Assembly (NCBI GenBank): GCA_007258455.2
Contig: VDFB02000003.1
Location: 37,551,876 to 37,615,875 of the forward strand
Length of the DNA stretch: 64,000 nucleotides
Reading direction: 5' to 3'
From: Sequoia sempervirens
Lineage: Eukaryota; Streptophyta; Pinopsida; Cupressales; Cupressaceae
Shown: piece after piece, positions 49,159 to 58,160 of the stretch
Layout: each line of letters opens with the position of its first letter
How positions within the stretch are numbered: position 1 is the first letter of the stretch
Made by a program: the position numbers and the translations under genes
The notes under the pieces: generated by a model
Databases searched by the model: none
What the model was told of the DNA's origin: nothing
The model's input: only the letters and a program-made list of their open reading frames with translations

Positions 49159-49521
49159 GTAGGATTTTATGACTGTTTTTCTTAGTTTTTTCAATTTTTT
49201 TTTGTTTTGTTTTCCAAGTTTTTAGATTCATTTTGAAAATGTAGTTTGATGTTTTTAATGGGCATTGAAATGAAAATCAAAACATGAATATGCATTTGCA
49301 GCCACATGTCTATGAAATTATGATTAAAAATTTAATCATAATTTCATATACATGGCTGCAAATGCATATTCATATTCTTCATTTTCATTTCAAGGCTCAT
49401 TTTTTTTTCTTTCATCTTTCCATCAAGATTCATCATGAAATTTTAAAATTTTATTTTCAAATTTGTTAAACAGAAACTAGGCTGAAACTAGGCACTTATA
49501 GAATTTATTTGTTTATTGCAG
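49159..49521 (+). other. Predicted 5' untranslated intron of the hAT transposase gene
   Basis: Possible donor CAAG|GTAGGA at 49159 and acceptor TTTATTGCAG ending at 49521, eight bases before the ATG. The intron contains a long inverted repeat (about 49253-49410). Prediction by splice-site appearance only. Confidence 0.4.
49253..49410 (+). repeat. Long inverted repeat (hairpin) within the hAT 5' region
   Basis: The inner arms are near-perfect: GAATATGCATTTGCAGCCA... at 49286 pairs with ...TGGCTGCAAATGCATATTC ending at about 49371, with a central AAAAATTTAA. The pairing extends outward (GAAATGAAAAT with ATTTTCATTTC, ATGGGCATTGAAATG with CATTTCAAGGCTCAT), giving arms of roughly 70 bases. Confidence 0.75.
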
Positions 49522-49528
49522 TGTCACA

Positions 49529-51856
49529 ATGAGCTCTCATGACAATGATGACATCAACATGAGTGAGGATGAAGCTCATTCACATAGTGATGTTGATCCT
49601 GAATATGAACCTGGGGTTGAGGGGGATGACCATGGGGATGAGCATGAAGTCCAAACTAGTTCCATGGCAAGTGAAGCAAGTAATGTAAATTGCCCTTCTG
49701 CAATATTGGCAAAGTATGCTAGGGGTCCTTTTGATCCCACTTCCCCTCTCAAACAATTTGCAACAAAAGATCTAAGCAGGCAACCGCAAGCGGCAACAGC
49801 TGGTGGCACAAGGAGGTGGAAGTGCAACTTTTGTGGTGGTGGGTGGTATGGCAGCATCACTAGAGTTAATGCACACCTCCTTTTCATTAAAGGAAAAGGT
49901 GTGGGGATATGTCGTTTTTTATTAAAACCGGAAAACCTGAAATTCAAAATTGAAATAAATAAGTTATGGGGTGTTCATGATGATACTCCAGTTGCACCTG
50001 TGCCTACTACTTTGTCTCATAGGACACAGCTTCAGCATAGCCAACAACAGAGATCTAGCCATACTTTGCAGACGAGAGTAGGAGGGACACCAGGTTCTTC
50101 TTCTAGTGCCTATGCAGGAGAGGGGAGGGGGAAACGGAAAGTGCAAAGTCAAACTCAAAGTAACCCCATTGCAGATTTGTTTAATGTGCAGCTCAAGGAT
50201 GAGATAGATGATGCCATTGGCAAGTTCTTCTTTGCCAATGGCATCCCGTTTCATGTTGCCCGATCTCCTTATTTTAAGGATATGATATCGATGGTGGCAA
50301 AGGGAGGACCATCATATGTGCCACCAGGTGAGACGAAATTGAGGACAGCGATCTTGGATAAGAACTATTCCAAGATCAATTTGTTGATGGAGAAGATGAA
50401 GGAGTGTTGGATTGAGACAGGATGTAGCATAGTCATGGATGGGTGGACGAACATTAGCCATCGTCCACTCATTAACATCATGGTTACATGTACTGAGGGC
50501 CCATATTTTCTTAAGGCAGTTGATTGTTCAGGGCATCGCAAAGATGCTGATTTTCAGTTTGAGGTTCTCAGAGGTGCTATTGAGGAGGTTGGGCCACAAA
50601 ATGTGGTCCAAGTTGTGACAGATGCTGCGCATGTGTGCAAAGCTGCAGGGAGACTTATTGAGGCTACTTATAGGCATATCTGGTGGACCCCATGTTGTGT
50701 GCATGCCATGAACAATGCACTCAAGGACATGGGAAAGATTGAATGGATTAGAGCAGTGGTTCATGATGCGAGAGATGTGCAGATGTTTATCTGCAACCAC
50801 CACACATCACATGCACTTTTCAGGACCTTCGCTAAGAAGGAGTTCCTGAAACCTACTGATACGAGATATGGTTCTTATTTCATTCTCTTAGACAGAATGA
50901 TTGAGTTGCAAGAGGCACTGCAACTCATGGTCATGACAGCAGATTGGAGTAGGTGGGCCGAGTCTAGGACAGAGCATGGGAGGAAGGTGAAGGATACAGT
51001 GAAGAGCGATGTGTTTTGGGCTGATGCAAAATATATTGTTGCCATCATTAAACCAGTTTTCCAGGTTATCAGGTATGGGGATGCGGATGCACCTAGCCTT
51101 GGAGAGGTGTATGAGTGCATTGATTTTATGCTTGATCAGATGAGGGTTGTTGTGCGAGAGAGGGACCCTACATTAGCATTCTATCACGAGCACATTCAGC
51201 CAATCATTCACAGGAGATGGGAGAAGCTCAACACTCCCTTGCACATGGCAGCCTATGCACTTAATCCTAAGTGGTACTTGACTAGGCCTGGTAGAGTAAC
51301 ACCGATACAGGATGCAGAGGTGAAGGCAGGGTTCTTTAGGTGCATTGAGAGGATGTATGATGATGTAGATGCCAGTGTGATTCGCACTGAGTGGACCAAA
51401 TTTGCCACTCTTAGAGGTTATTCAGATGCAGCCAAGATGGATATGCGAACTATGGCGCAGGAGGACCCAATTTTGTGGTGGACTTGCCATGGATCAGGAT
51501 CTTTGACTACCACTCTAGCCATTCGATTGTTATCTCAGGTTTCTAGTTCTTCAGCTGCTGAGAGGAACTGGTCTACATATAGCTTCATCCACTCTCTTAA
51601 GAGGAACAGACTTACCTCTAGGAGAGCAGAGAAGCTTGTGGCTGTACATAGTGCTTTGCGTCTCATTGACCGCAAATCACTTTTGTACAAAGAGAGTCCA
51701 GCAGCACGGTGGGATGTAGACCCAGAGGAGCCAGCACAGATTGATGAGGATGCTGCAGTTTCGGCTTCAGATGCAGGGCTGGTTGGTATTAGTTTGGCAG
51801 CGCTTGATCGCGAGGATTCCAGTAGTTCGAGTGATGAGGAGTTTGGGGATGATTAG
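49529..51856 (+). CDS. hAT transposase (BED finger, DUF659, hAT dimerisation domain)
   Basis: 775 intact codons. The enzyme cuts and rejoins its own element's ends in the nucleus. Residues 1-45 are acidic and Ser-rich. A BED-type zinc finger has C99, C102, H116 and C128 (RRWKCNFCGGGWYGS). A Ser/Gln-rich linker with a basic GRGKRKV (possible nuclear signal) follows at 199-205. The DUF659/RNase H-like core begins near 225: GCSIVMDGWTN (D304), VVTDAAHVCKAAG (D365) and TPCCVHAMNNAL, which carries the hAT CxxH-type motif. The C-terminal dimerisation region (about 655-715) has SSSSAAERNWS, whose Glu (about 678) is the third catalytic acid. The acidic tail ends DEEFGDD. All three expected acidic residues are present, so activity is plausible. 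Confidence 0.95.
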   Translation: MSSHDNDDINMSEDEAHSHSDVDPEYEPGVEGDDHGDEHEVQTSSMASEASNVNCPSAILAKYARGPFDPTSPLKQFATKDLSRQPQAATAGGTRRWKCNFCGGGWYGSITRVNAHLLFIKGKGVGICRFLLKPENLKFKIEINKLWGVHDDTPVAPVPTTLSHRTQLQHSQQQRSSHTLQTRVGGTPGSSSSAYAGEGRGKRKVQSQTQSNPIADLFNVQLKDEIDDAIGKFFFANGIPFHVARSPYFKDMISMVAKGGPSYVPPGETKLRTAILDKNYSKINLLMEKMKECWIETGCSIVMDGWTNISHRPLINIMVTCTEGPYFLKAVDCSGHRKDADFQFEVLRGAIEEVGPQNVVQVVTDAAHVCKAAGRLIEATYRHIWWTPCCVHAMNNALKDMGKIEWIRAVVHDARDVQMFICNHHTSHALFRTFAKKEFLKPTDTRYGSYFILLDRMIELQEALQLMVMTADWSRWAESRTEHGRKVKDTVKSDVFWADAKYIVAIIKPVFQVIRYGDADAPSLGEVYECIDFMLDQMRVVVRERDPTLAFYHEHIQPIIHRRWEKLNTPLHMAAYALNPKWYLTRPGRVTPIQDAEVKAGFFRCIERMYDDVDASVIRTEWTKFATLRGYSDAAKMDMRTMAQEDPILWWTCHGSGSLTTTLAIRLLSQVSSSSAAERNWSTYSFIHSLKRNRLTSRRAEKLVAVHSALRLIDRKSLLYKESPAARWDVDPEEPAQIDEDAAVSASDAGLVGISLAALDREDSSSSSDEEFGDD

Positions 51857-52189
51857 AGGCCTCCCTTCACTACATTTTTGCATTTTGTACTTATTTTGAT
51901 TATGATATCAAACTATCAATGTACTCATGCTACTTATTTTTATCATTATGATATGATATTATGATGTGACATGTCATATTTTCGATATTCATATAATAGA
52001 AATCTCAAATTCGACAATTTCATTTGTCAAATTTTAATATTTATTTGATTAGTGATTACTAAATACTAATAGTTTTCAAGCATTCAAAATGTTAGTATTT
52101 GCAATTTTACTAATTTGCCAAAGTTTAATTTGAATTGTTATTCTAAAACATCTTTTTATAACTAGTTATTCAAGTACCATATGTATATC
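51857..52189 (+). other. hAT 3' untranslated AT-rich region
   Basis: AT-rich DNA after the transposase stop. No further frame is seen. Confidence 0.55.
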
Positions 52190-52285
52190 AGCGCCGCCCC
52201 CCCGCCGCCGTCCCCAAACTTAGACCCCTTGTCCCCCCGTCCCCGAGACCCGTCCCGCACACGGAGACACGTCCCCTTCAGGAAA
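52190..52285 (+). repeat. hAT right subterminal GTCCC/GAGAC region
   Basis: C-rich, with repeated GTCCCC, CGTCCCC and GAGAC words echoing the left end. It abruptly follows AT-rich DNA. Confidence 0.6.
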
Positions 52286-52300
52286 CTCCGTGGAACATTG
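52286..52300 (+). repeat. hAT right terminal inverted repeat
   Basis: CTCCGTGGAACATTG; the minus strand is CAATGTTCCACGGAG, one mismatch to the left end. Confidence 0.93.
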
Positions 52301-52590
52301 TGAATAACCAAATCACTCCTTGCAAAGCCCTAACAGTTAACTTTAGAGCTTGTCAATATCAAAATCTGTGGATTGATTTGTTATTTGAGGCAGTCATAAG
52401 TGGCATTTATAGAATTTGAAGATAGTTGAAATTGAGGAAGTATTAAATTCCACCTTTGGTAAAACCCTAGCAAATTACTTCATAGCATGTAGACTTTAAT
52501 TTTGATGTTTATGAATCATTTGTGGTTAAATTGAATTGGGGAGAAGTTAATTTTATGGAAAGCAGAATTTTGTCTATATGAGGCAGGCAG

Positions 52591-52745
52591 GGTGCTAATT
52601 TTTCCAAAAGGAAACAATGCAGATCAGCTATCTATGTATTTAGATGTGGCTGATGCGGCCGCGTTACCTTATGGTTGGAGTAGACAAGCACAATTTAGCC
52701 TTGCTGTTGTTAATCAGATTACCTCAAAATATTCTATACGAAAAG
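52591..52745 (+). CDS. UBP12-like: UBP12/13-like deubiquitinase, MATH domain exon (second recognised)
   Basis: Acceptor GGCAGGCAG|G and donor AAAAG|GTATTT. The exon reads VLIFPKGNN, then LSMYLDVADAA, LPYGWSRQAQFSLAVVNQ and YSIRK, matching the plant UBP12/13 MATH domain (WR(V/I)LIFPKGNN...YLDVADA..LPYGWSRYAQFSLAVVNQ...Y.(V/I)RK). Joining to 48503 is phase 2 and gives W-V-L-I; the family has an Arg after the Trp, so one codon is missing at the junction. The next expected exon (starting with a TQHQFNARESDWGF-type block) was not found before 64000. Both exons are free of stops, which favours a working or recently lost gene. Confidence 0.78.
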
Positions 52746-54489
52746 GTATTTGATTTTAAAAAAAACTTAAATATGTTTTTAGTATTATATCAAGTCATTA
52801 TAGTGGTATGATATAAATTCATATAATTGTGGCATTACTCAGAATCAGGAAAAATAATAGTGCAAAATTGCAAATGGAATTCAACTACCCCAGATTTAAT
52901 TGCAAGGAGATAATAACCACTGAAGTTTGCAGAAAAGGGGGAAAAACACAGTTTTTGCTATTTCACGCCAAATAAAGGGAAGAACTCTGCACTTTGTTTG
53001 TCTTTGCCAAACAATTCAAAACAATTTTATTGTTTTTGCCTTTCTAATATCAGAGCAGGGTTCTGGAGGGGTCAGCAGGCCCCAGCTGGGACAAGATTTA
53101 GCACCCCAGGTGCATTACCTGCATCAATACAGGGTAGGATAGAGGGGCAAAACCCACCAGCAGGCCCCATTTAAGGACTTTGAGGACTCAAGGATAACAT
53201 CACATATCCCACTTTTCGTTATTTTATGAGTTTTACCCAACTGTTTATAAATCCTTTTAATCCCTCGAGAAGTCGATAAATCCTAATCATTGAAGACCAA
53301 ATGGACAAAAAAAAAGGGTCTGTAATTTATTTTTACGTGACAAGCCTGAGGGGAATACTCTGCCAAAAAACTCTAGAGCTGTAGAGAGATTTACAAAGAA
53401 ACTCATAAGTTCATCTGCAGTACTTGGCTCACCAAGTTTGTAAACAATGACTTTGACTAAGAGACTAACTGTCACAAATCACATTGTGTTGTGAAAGCAA
53501 AACAAAACAAAGCTTAAGCTGGGACTTAACAACTTCATGTATTATTGTTTATGTCAAGGTTCCCCCCTGCATAATGAAATATTGCCTTTTCATTATGCAT
53601 GTTACTAAAAGATCCAACACTCAGCAACGAATCCAACTTGTAAAAAATTATTCCAAAACAGAGACCTGGTACATTTCTGTGCGGGTGTGCTTGATCAACC
53701 TTTTTGTGTAGATAGACAAACTAAAATCATCTGCTCTATCTGCCTAAATATGCATAATATAATAACACACAATGACTTCAACCCTTTCTAGAATCCCACA
53801 AGTACCGAATGGATATATAATTTTCTGGATTGGATTATCAAGAGAAACCAACTTAAAGATGGCCCTGCCAGAGCACTTTACCATATCAACAACAATGTAG
53901 AGTAGCCAACTCTCAGAAAACCTATCACATTTGTTAACAATCAGGAGAGCATTACCATTTTGATATTTAGTAGCTTTGTTCAAGTGCATAAAAATCAATC
54001 TCGTACAATGATAACAGACATCAAAACTAAGGGTAAGTTGACTGCCCAAGAAGTATGCAAGGCAGATCTAAATCACAAGCCCGGTAACTTGTTCTCAGCA
54101 CTTCCTGATATCTAAAAATAAGAGATTATGTAAGGCCTAATGCCAAGTGCCCTCAAATTTAGAACACCTCAAAAATGAGCAAAAATGTTTCTCTTAAGAT
54201 TTTTCATTGTTAAAGGTCTGATAGCCTATGTAAACATAGGGTGCTATTATGTTATTGGATTACCCTTTGGCCTTCTTATGGGATATAAGTTTGACCTTGG
54301 AGCAAAGGTAGACTTAGCTGTAACAACTGCCCCTCAGTTGCTACTAATAATTTTATTTATTTTTAAATCCCTCATAAATCAATTCAAAACAAATACCAAC
54401 TTATCATTTGAGCATCTTTCATGTATCTTAGAAGTGTTAAATTCAAAACTCATCCATTCACCATGGGGAATCATCTCAACATTGCCACT
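52746..54489. other. Region between the UBP12-like exon and the PPR2 gap
   Basis: No gene is recognised. The minus-strand frame 53744-54049 (101 codons) has no recognisable domain and is not annotated. Confidence 0.4.
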
Positions 54490-54633
54490 TATAGGCTTAC
54501 ACATAGGAAGGTAAGCTACCAAGGTTAAGGTCATTCCTAGACCTAGACCTAAGCCTCGAGGGTTCTTTCCTGATGACCCTGCCTACATATTCCTTCATAG
54601 GAAATCAAAGAATGCGTAGTTCGCCCACCAAGG
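54490..54633 (-). other. Repeat-like sequence left of the assembly gap
   Basis: On the minus strand it reads GGCGAACTACGCATTCTTTG-like, then GAATATGTAGGCAGG and CTCGAGGCTTAGGTC. It does not continue the PPR frame in any recognisable way. The TACGTAGGCA-type wording recalls plant gypsy LTR regions; this is a weak recollection, not a match. Confidence 0.3.
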
Positions 54634-54733
54634 NNNNNNNNNNNNNNNNNNNNNNNNNNNNNNNNNNNNNNNNNNNNNNNNNNNNNNNNNNNNNNNNNNN
54701 NNNNNNNNNNNNNNNNNNNNNNNNNNNNNNNNN
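54634..54733. other. Assembly gap (100 N)
   Basis: Exactly 100 N, the usual placeholder for a gap of unknown size. It truncates the second PPR gene. Confidence 0.99.
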
Positions 54734-55559
54734 CTGGCTTTACACCTGCTAATTGCATTTTCTTAAAAGTTTCCAAGGCCTTTCCGACAAACCCATTTTG
54801 TTCATATCCTGCAATCATTGTAGTCCATGATACCGCGTCTCTTTCAGACATTTTATCAAACAGTTCGCGCGCCTTGTGTATGCATCCACATTTTATATAC
54901 ATGTCTACCAGGGCACTTGTAACTACAAAATCTGACAAAAATCCGCTTTCAATTATGCTTTGATGAATGTTGATGCCCAGTTCTAAAGCTCTTATTTTGC
55001 TACAGGCTGGGAGTATGCTGCCAAAAGTGAACCGATCGGGTTGGACACCTGTTTGTTGCATTTGCTGAAACAGTGTGAGCGACTCTCGAGGATTCCCATT
55101 TCTTGTGTAAGCTGCAATGATCACATTCCATGAGAATGTATCCCGTTCAGTCATTTGGTCGAACACCTGGCGCGCATCCACTAAACTTCCACATTTGCCA
55201 TACATACGTATAAGAGTATCTTGTAATTTTTTGTGTGTGGCAGACTTAAATTTCCTCTCATTGATGTGGCAATGGATTCGTTTACCCTCTGAAAGGGATT
55301 TCTCGGAAATGCAGGTCCGTAATAGTTGAAGATACGTAGAAGAGTTTGGAGGGGGATTGTGCGTAGTAAGCAGAAAGTGCAGCGCCTCTTTCAACCGACC
55401 ATCTCTACATAATGTTGTGATATTGAGATTGAAACTGTCCGTGGATGGCATTGGAATTGTATGATTATAATTGAAGCGTTGGAAATGCACATTGTTATTC
55501 AATCTGCATCTACCACAATGACGATGAAAAGCCGTCCACCAAATTGGTTTTAAGACCAT
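54734..55559 (-). CDS. PPR protein, N-terminal part (truncated by gap)
   Basis: About 275 residues of a PLS-class PPR protein. The start at 55559 gives a leader rich in Arg, His, Asn and aromatic residues (MVLKPIWWTAFHRHCGRCR...), which looks like an organelle presequence. PPR motifs follow: TFSWNVIIAAYTRNG, DRFTFGSILPACSKI, LVDMYIKCG, ARELFDKM and VSWTTMIAGYEQNGF, very similar to the plus-strand PPR gene at 44599. The frame is open up to the N run, where MQLAGVKP is the last readable text. Whether E/DYW domains follow cannot be seen. The sequence beyond the gap does not look like PPR. Confidence 0.9.
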
Positions 55560-57544
55560 TTTTATTTGTGTGAATGACAGTGGTAGAATGAGTTGAATGA
55601 ACAGTCATTGTCTAATGCGTTTGGTTGCAGTGCTGCTAGCAGAATTAACACTTTAATACTTCTCACTTTCTAAGCTCTTTTCAATTATGTGCCGATTTCT
55701 CCCGATTCAACTGCCTCGTTTCAACAGAGAAGTTTATATGCGTATTTCTTATTTTATGCCTGGTTTTCCACGAATAATTATTTTTTTATTGGGTTTACAA
55801 TTTTTTCTTTTTTTTCATACATTCTTTTATTTTATTTTTCAATAGTCCATCTTGTATGGTTTAGAGTAAAGAATTGAGGGTTTTCACAATTCAATATTAC
55901 GTATTTTAAATAATTATTTGTCAGTTTAAAGTTACATATTGATTCTATCATATTTATATTTGGGTAGAATAATCCATCTTCTTTAGATTATAATCAAAGA
56001 TTGAATGGTATCTATTTCATCAAATTCATGTATCGAATGTATAAATAATCAAATTTATTTTTTGACTATCCATAATATTCACATACTAAGTGTGCAAATA
56101 ATTTATCTTTAGAATATATTAGAGTGAAGGATACTCATTCCATCATATTCACATATCATGTCATGTTTACTTTTTGACATAATCTATGTTATGAACGAAA
56201 TTGCCTATTTTTCATAGTCTTTGAGTTTGAAAGTGTGCTCGATCTTCTAAATGTTTGTCAGTTGTTAGACTTTTGAGTTCCTTGTGTAGGCGTGCTTTCC
56301 TGTCCAAGTCCAACCTTTCCTTGATTTTCATTGAACTTTCAAACTTCCCCGTCTTAACACGCCTTTCTTTCCAACTCCACTTTTCCTTTATGCCTATCAA
56401 AGTGTTAGACTTATCTATCCAAACATATCTCAAATCCATTCCCTACTCATTTTATTTGCTTTATTGGAGTTTTAGACTTGACCCTACCAGTATGCCTCCT
56501 ACCCAAACTCCTATCCCCAACTAGTGGTATGTGTCACAAGGTATCTCTACCCTCAAAGTCCAAAAATCTTGTCTATTTGCATTGTTCATCTCATCTACCT
56601 GGCGACTTGTCTTAGAGTGTCATTAAAGCTCATATTTGATGTGACAACTTTCAGAGAGGGTTTTCTTCCACTCAAATCTAATGTGACAACTTCCAGGAAA
56701 GGGTTTCTTCCACCCAAAAATATTATGTAATATTACAGGTGTATCCATGTGTACATCTAGTGATGCAAATAAAGAAGGTGATTATGGTTTTCATTAATAA
56801 GGTAGTTAGGGTTTCAAACCTACATAACCTCTCGCCATTATTATAGAGTACATTTGTAGATCGCAAAAAATATTCTTTTATGCCTCCCAGGTACATCCAA
56901 GCACATGTGGTGCAATTCCAAGTGCGATTTAAGGGAAAATTGGTGCCCATTAAGTATGGGCATTCTCTTCCCCATATCAATCATGAGATCTTGGCATTTA
57001 ATGTAGTCTTCTATAGTTTTTATGTGGGTATTAAGGATTCAAAGTCTTAACAAAAGAATTAATATGAAAAATATTTAGAAACCCTAATTGAAAAATTGTT
57101 TTTAGCACTTGAGTTTAATGCCCAAGTTCGAGGACAAAAAATTATAGATATGTTGGAGGTCAAATGATGAAAACCCTTAAGATCTCACACACCAAAGGAC
57201 AAAAACCCTCTTGGTCAAAGAAGCAATCTCACCTAAAGGTCACATTAGACTTTAATGGTGGTAGAAATCAATGGTATCAAATTTGCACAACATCATAGTT
57301 GTCATGGGTTCTAGTATTATATTCCTAACTTATAGTAATGCAGTCAAGATTGGGGGATCTTATCAAACTACCCAATCTTGTAGCCTTAACATGTCATTCA
57401 ATCCACATAATATATAAATGGAAAAAGAATCTGAAACATATCTTTATTTCAACCTTCATACACATTCACTATATGAAAATTCCTCAAAATTAATTACATA
57501 TATGGAGGATTCAACATTGAATAAAATTCAAAAAAAATTACAAG
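55560..57544. other. AT-rich intergenic region
   Basis: No gene is recognised. A 42-bp tandem duplication (ATGTGACAACTT...) lies at about 56639-56722. An inverted repeat CAAGATTGGG/CCCAATCTTG lies at about 57347-57384. Confidence 0.45.
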
Positions 57545-58160
57545 CTTTTCAACATTGAATAAAATTCCTTGCCAACCATACTTGCCACAAGATTTCATTA
57601 GATAAGCATAACCAGAACATAGCATAATCTTTGTTCAAATTAAAATTAGGCCCCATAATAACTATTTTCCAATTGATCCCCCCAAAATTATCCCAAATTT
57701 TGATTCTATCATAATAACTATTTTGATCTCTTTTGCATAAAGACATTAAAAAAACATGCTTAATTGTTTCAGGTACCCTGCACAAGCTACAAAGTTCAAT
57801 GTCAAAGTTTTTGCATTTAATAGGAAGCCTTTGCAGAGTTAATAACCATCTAAAGCAAGCCTTCTTAGGCTCACAAATGTTAGACCAGATGTTCATAAAG
57901 ATACTCTGCCAAGTCTTCTCTTGGAAGCTTACACCCCAACACCTATTACCATGTTCAAAAACAACGTTAGAGCTCATTAGAGTGTTGTAAATTATCTTTT
58001 ACTTGATATTCATTAAAGGAGAGTTATCAGACCACTTTAGATGCCCATTAACAATTATATTACTAAAGGTTTGGATACCTTTTTGGGCCCAGCTCTTGGC
58101 TGAGCAACCCTGAAGAAATGCAAGGGGTTTGTCCTTATGCTGTAGATTCCACCAAAAATT
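57545..58160 (-). pseudogene. LINE (non-LTR retrotransposon) 3' fragment with zinc-binding region
   Basis: The minus-strand frame 57977-57549 has FRWLLTLQRLP, CSLCRVPETIKHVFL and WDNFGGINWKIV, the RT-associated zinc-binding region (zf-RVT) found at the 3' end of plant LINE-type ORF2. The frame continues upstream after one stop with WWNLQHKDKPLAFLQGCS and SWAQKGIQTF (to about 58160), which also belongs to LINE ORF2. The RT domain itself is absent, so this is a truncated copy. Confidence 0.75.

Larger units (their letters stand above)
48606..52308 (+). mobile_element. Structurally complete autonomous hAT transposon with 8-bp target duplication
   Basis: The 3687-bp element (48614-52300) is flanked by perfect 8-bp repeats TGAATAAC at 48606-48613 and 52301-52308. 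The terminal inverted repeats are CAGTGTTCCACGGAG (left) and CAATGTTCCACGGAG (right, minus strand), 14 of 15 matching. Eight-bp duplications and CA(G/A)TG ends define the hAT superfamily. It carries one uninterrupted transposase gene. Its ends are GC-rich, unlike the surrounding DNA. It sits in the intron between the two UBP12-like MATH exons. Perfect target repeats and an intact ORF point to a recent insertion. Confidence 0.95.

Noticed and set aside
53744..54049. 101-codon minus-strand frame
   Set aside because: No family recognised, no splice or gene context; left as intergenic.
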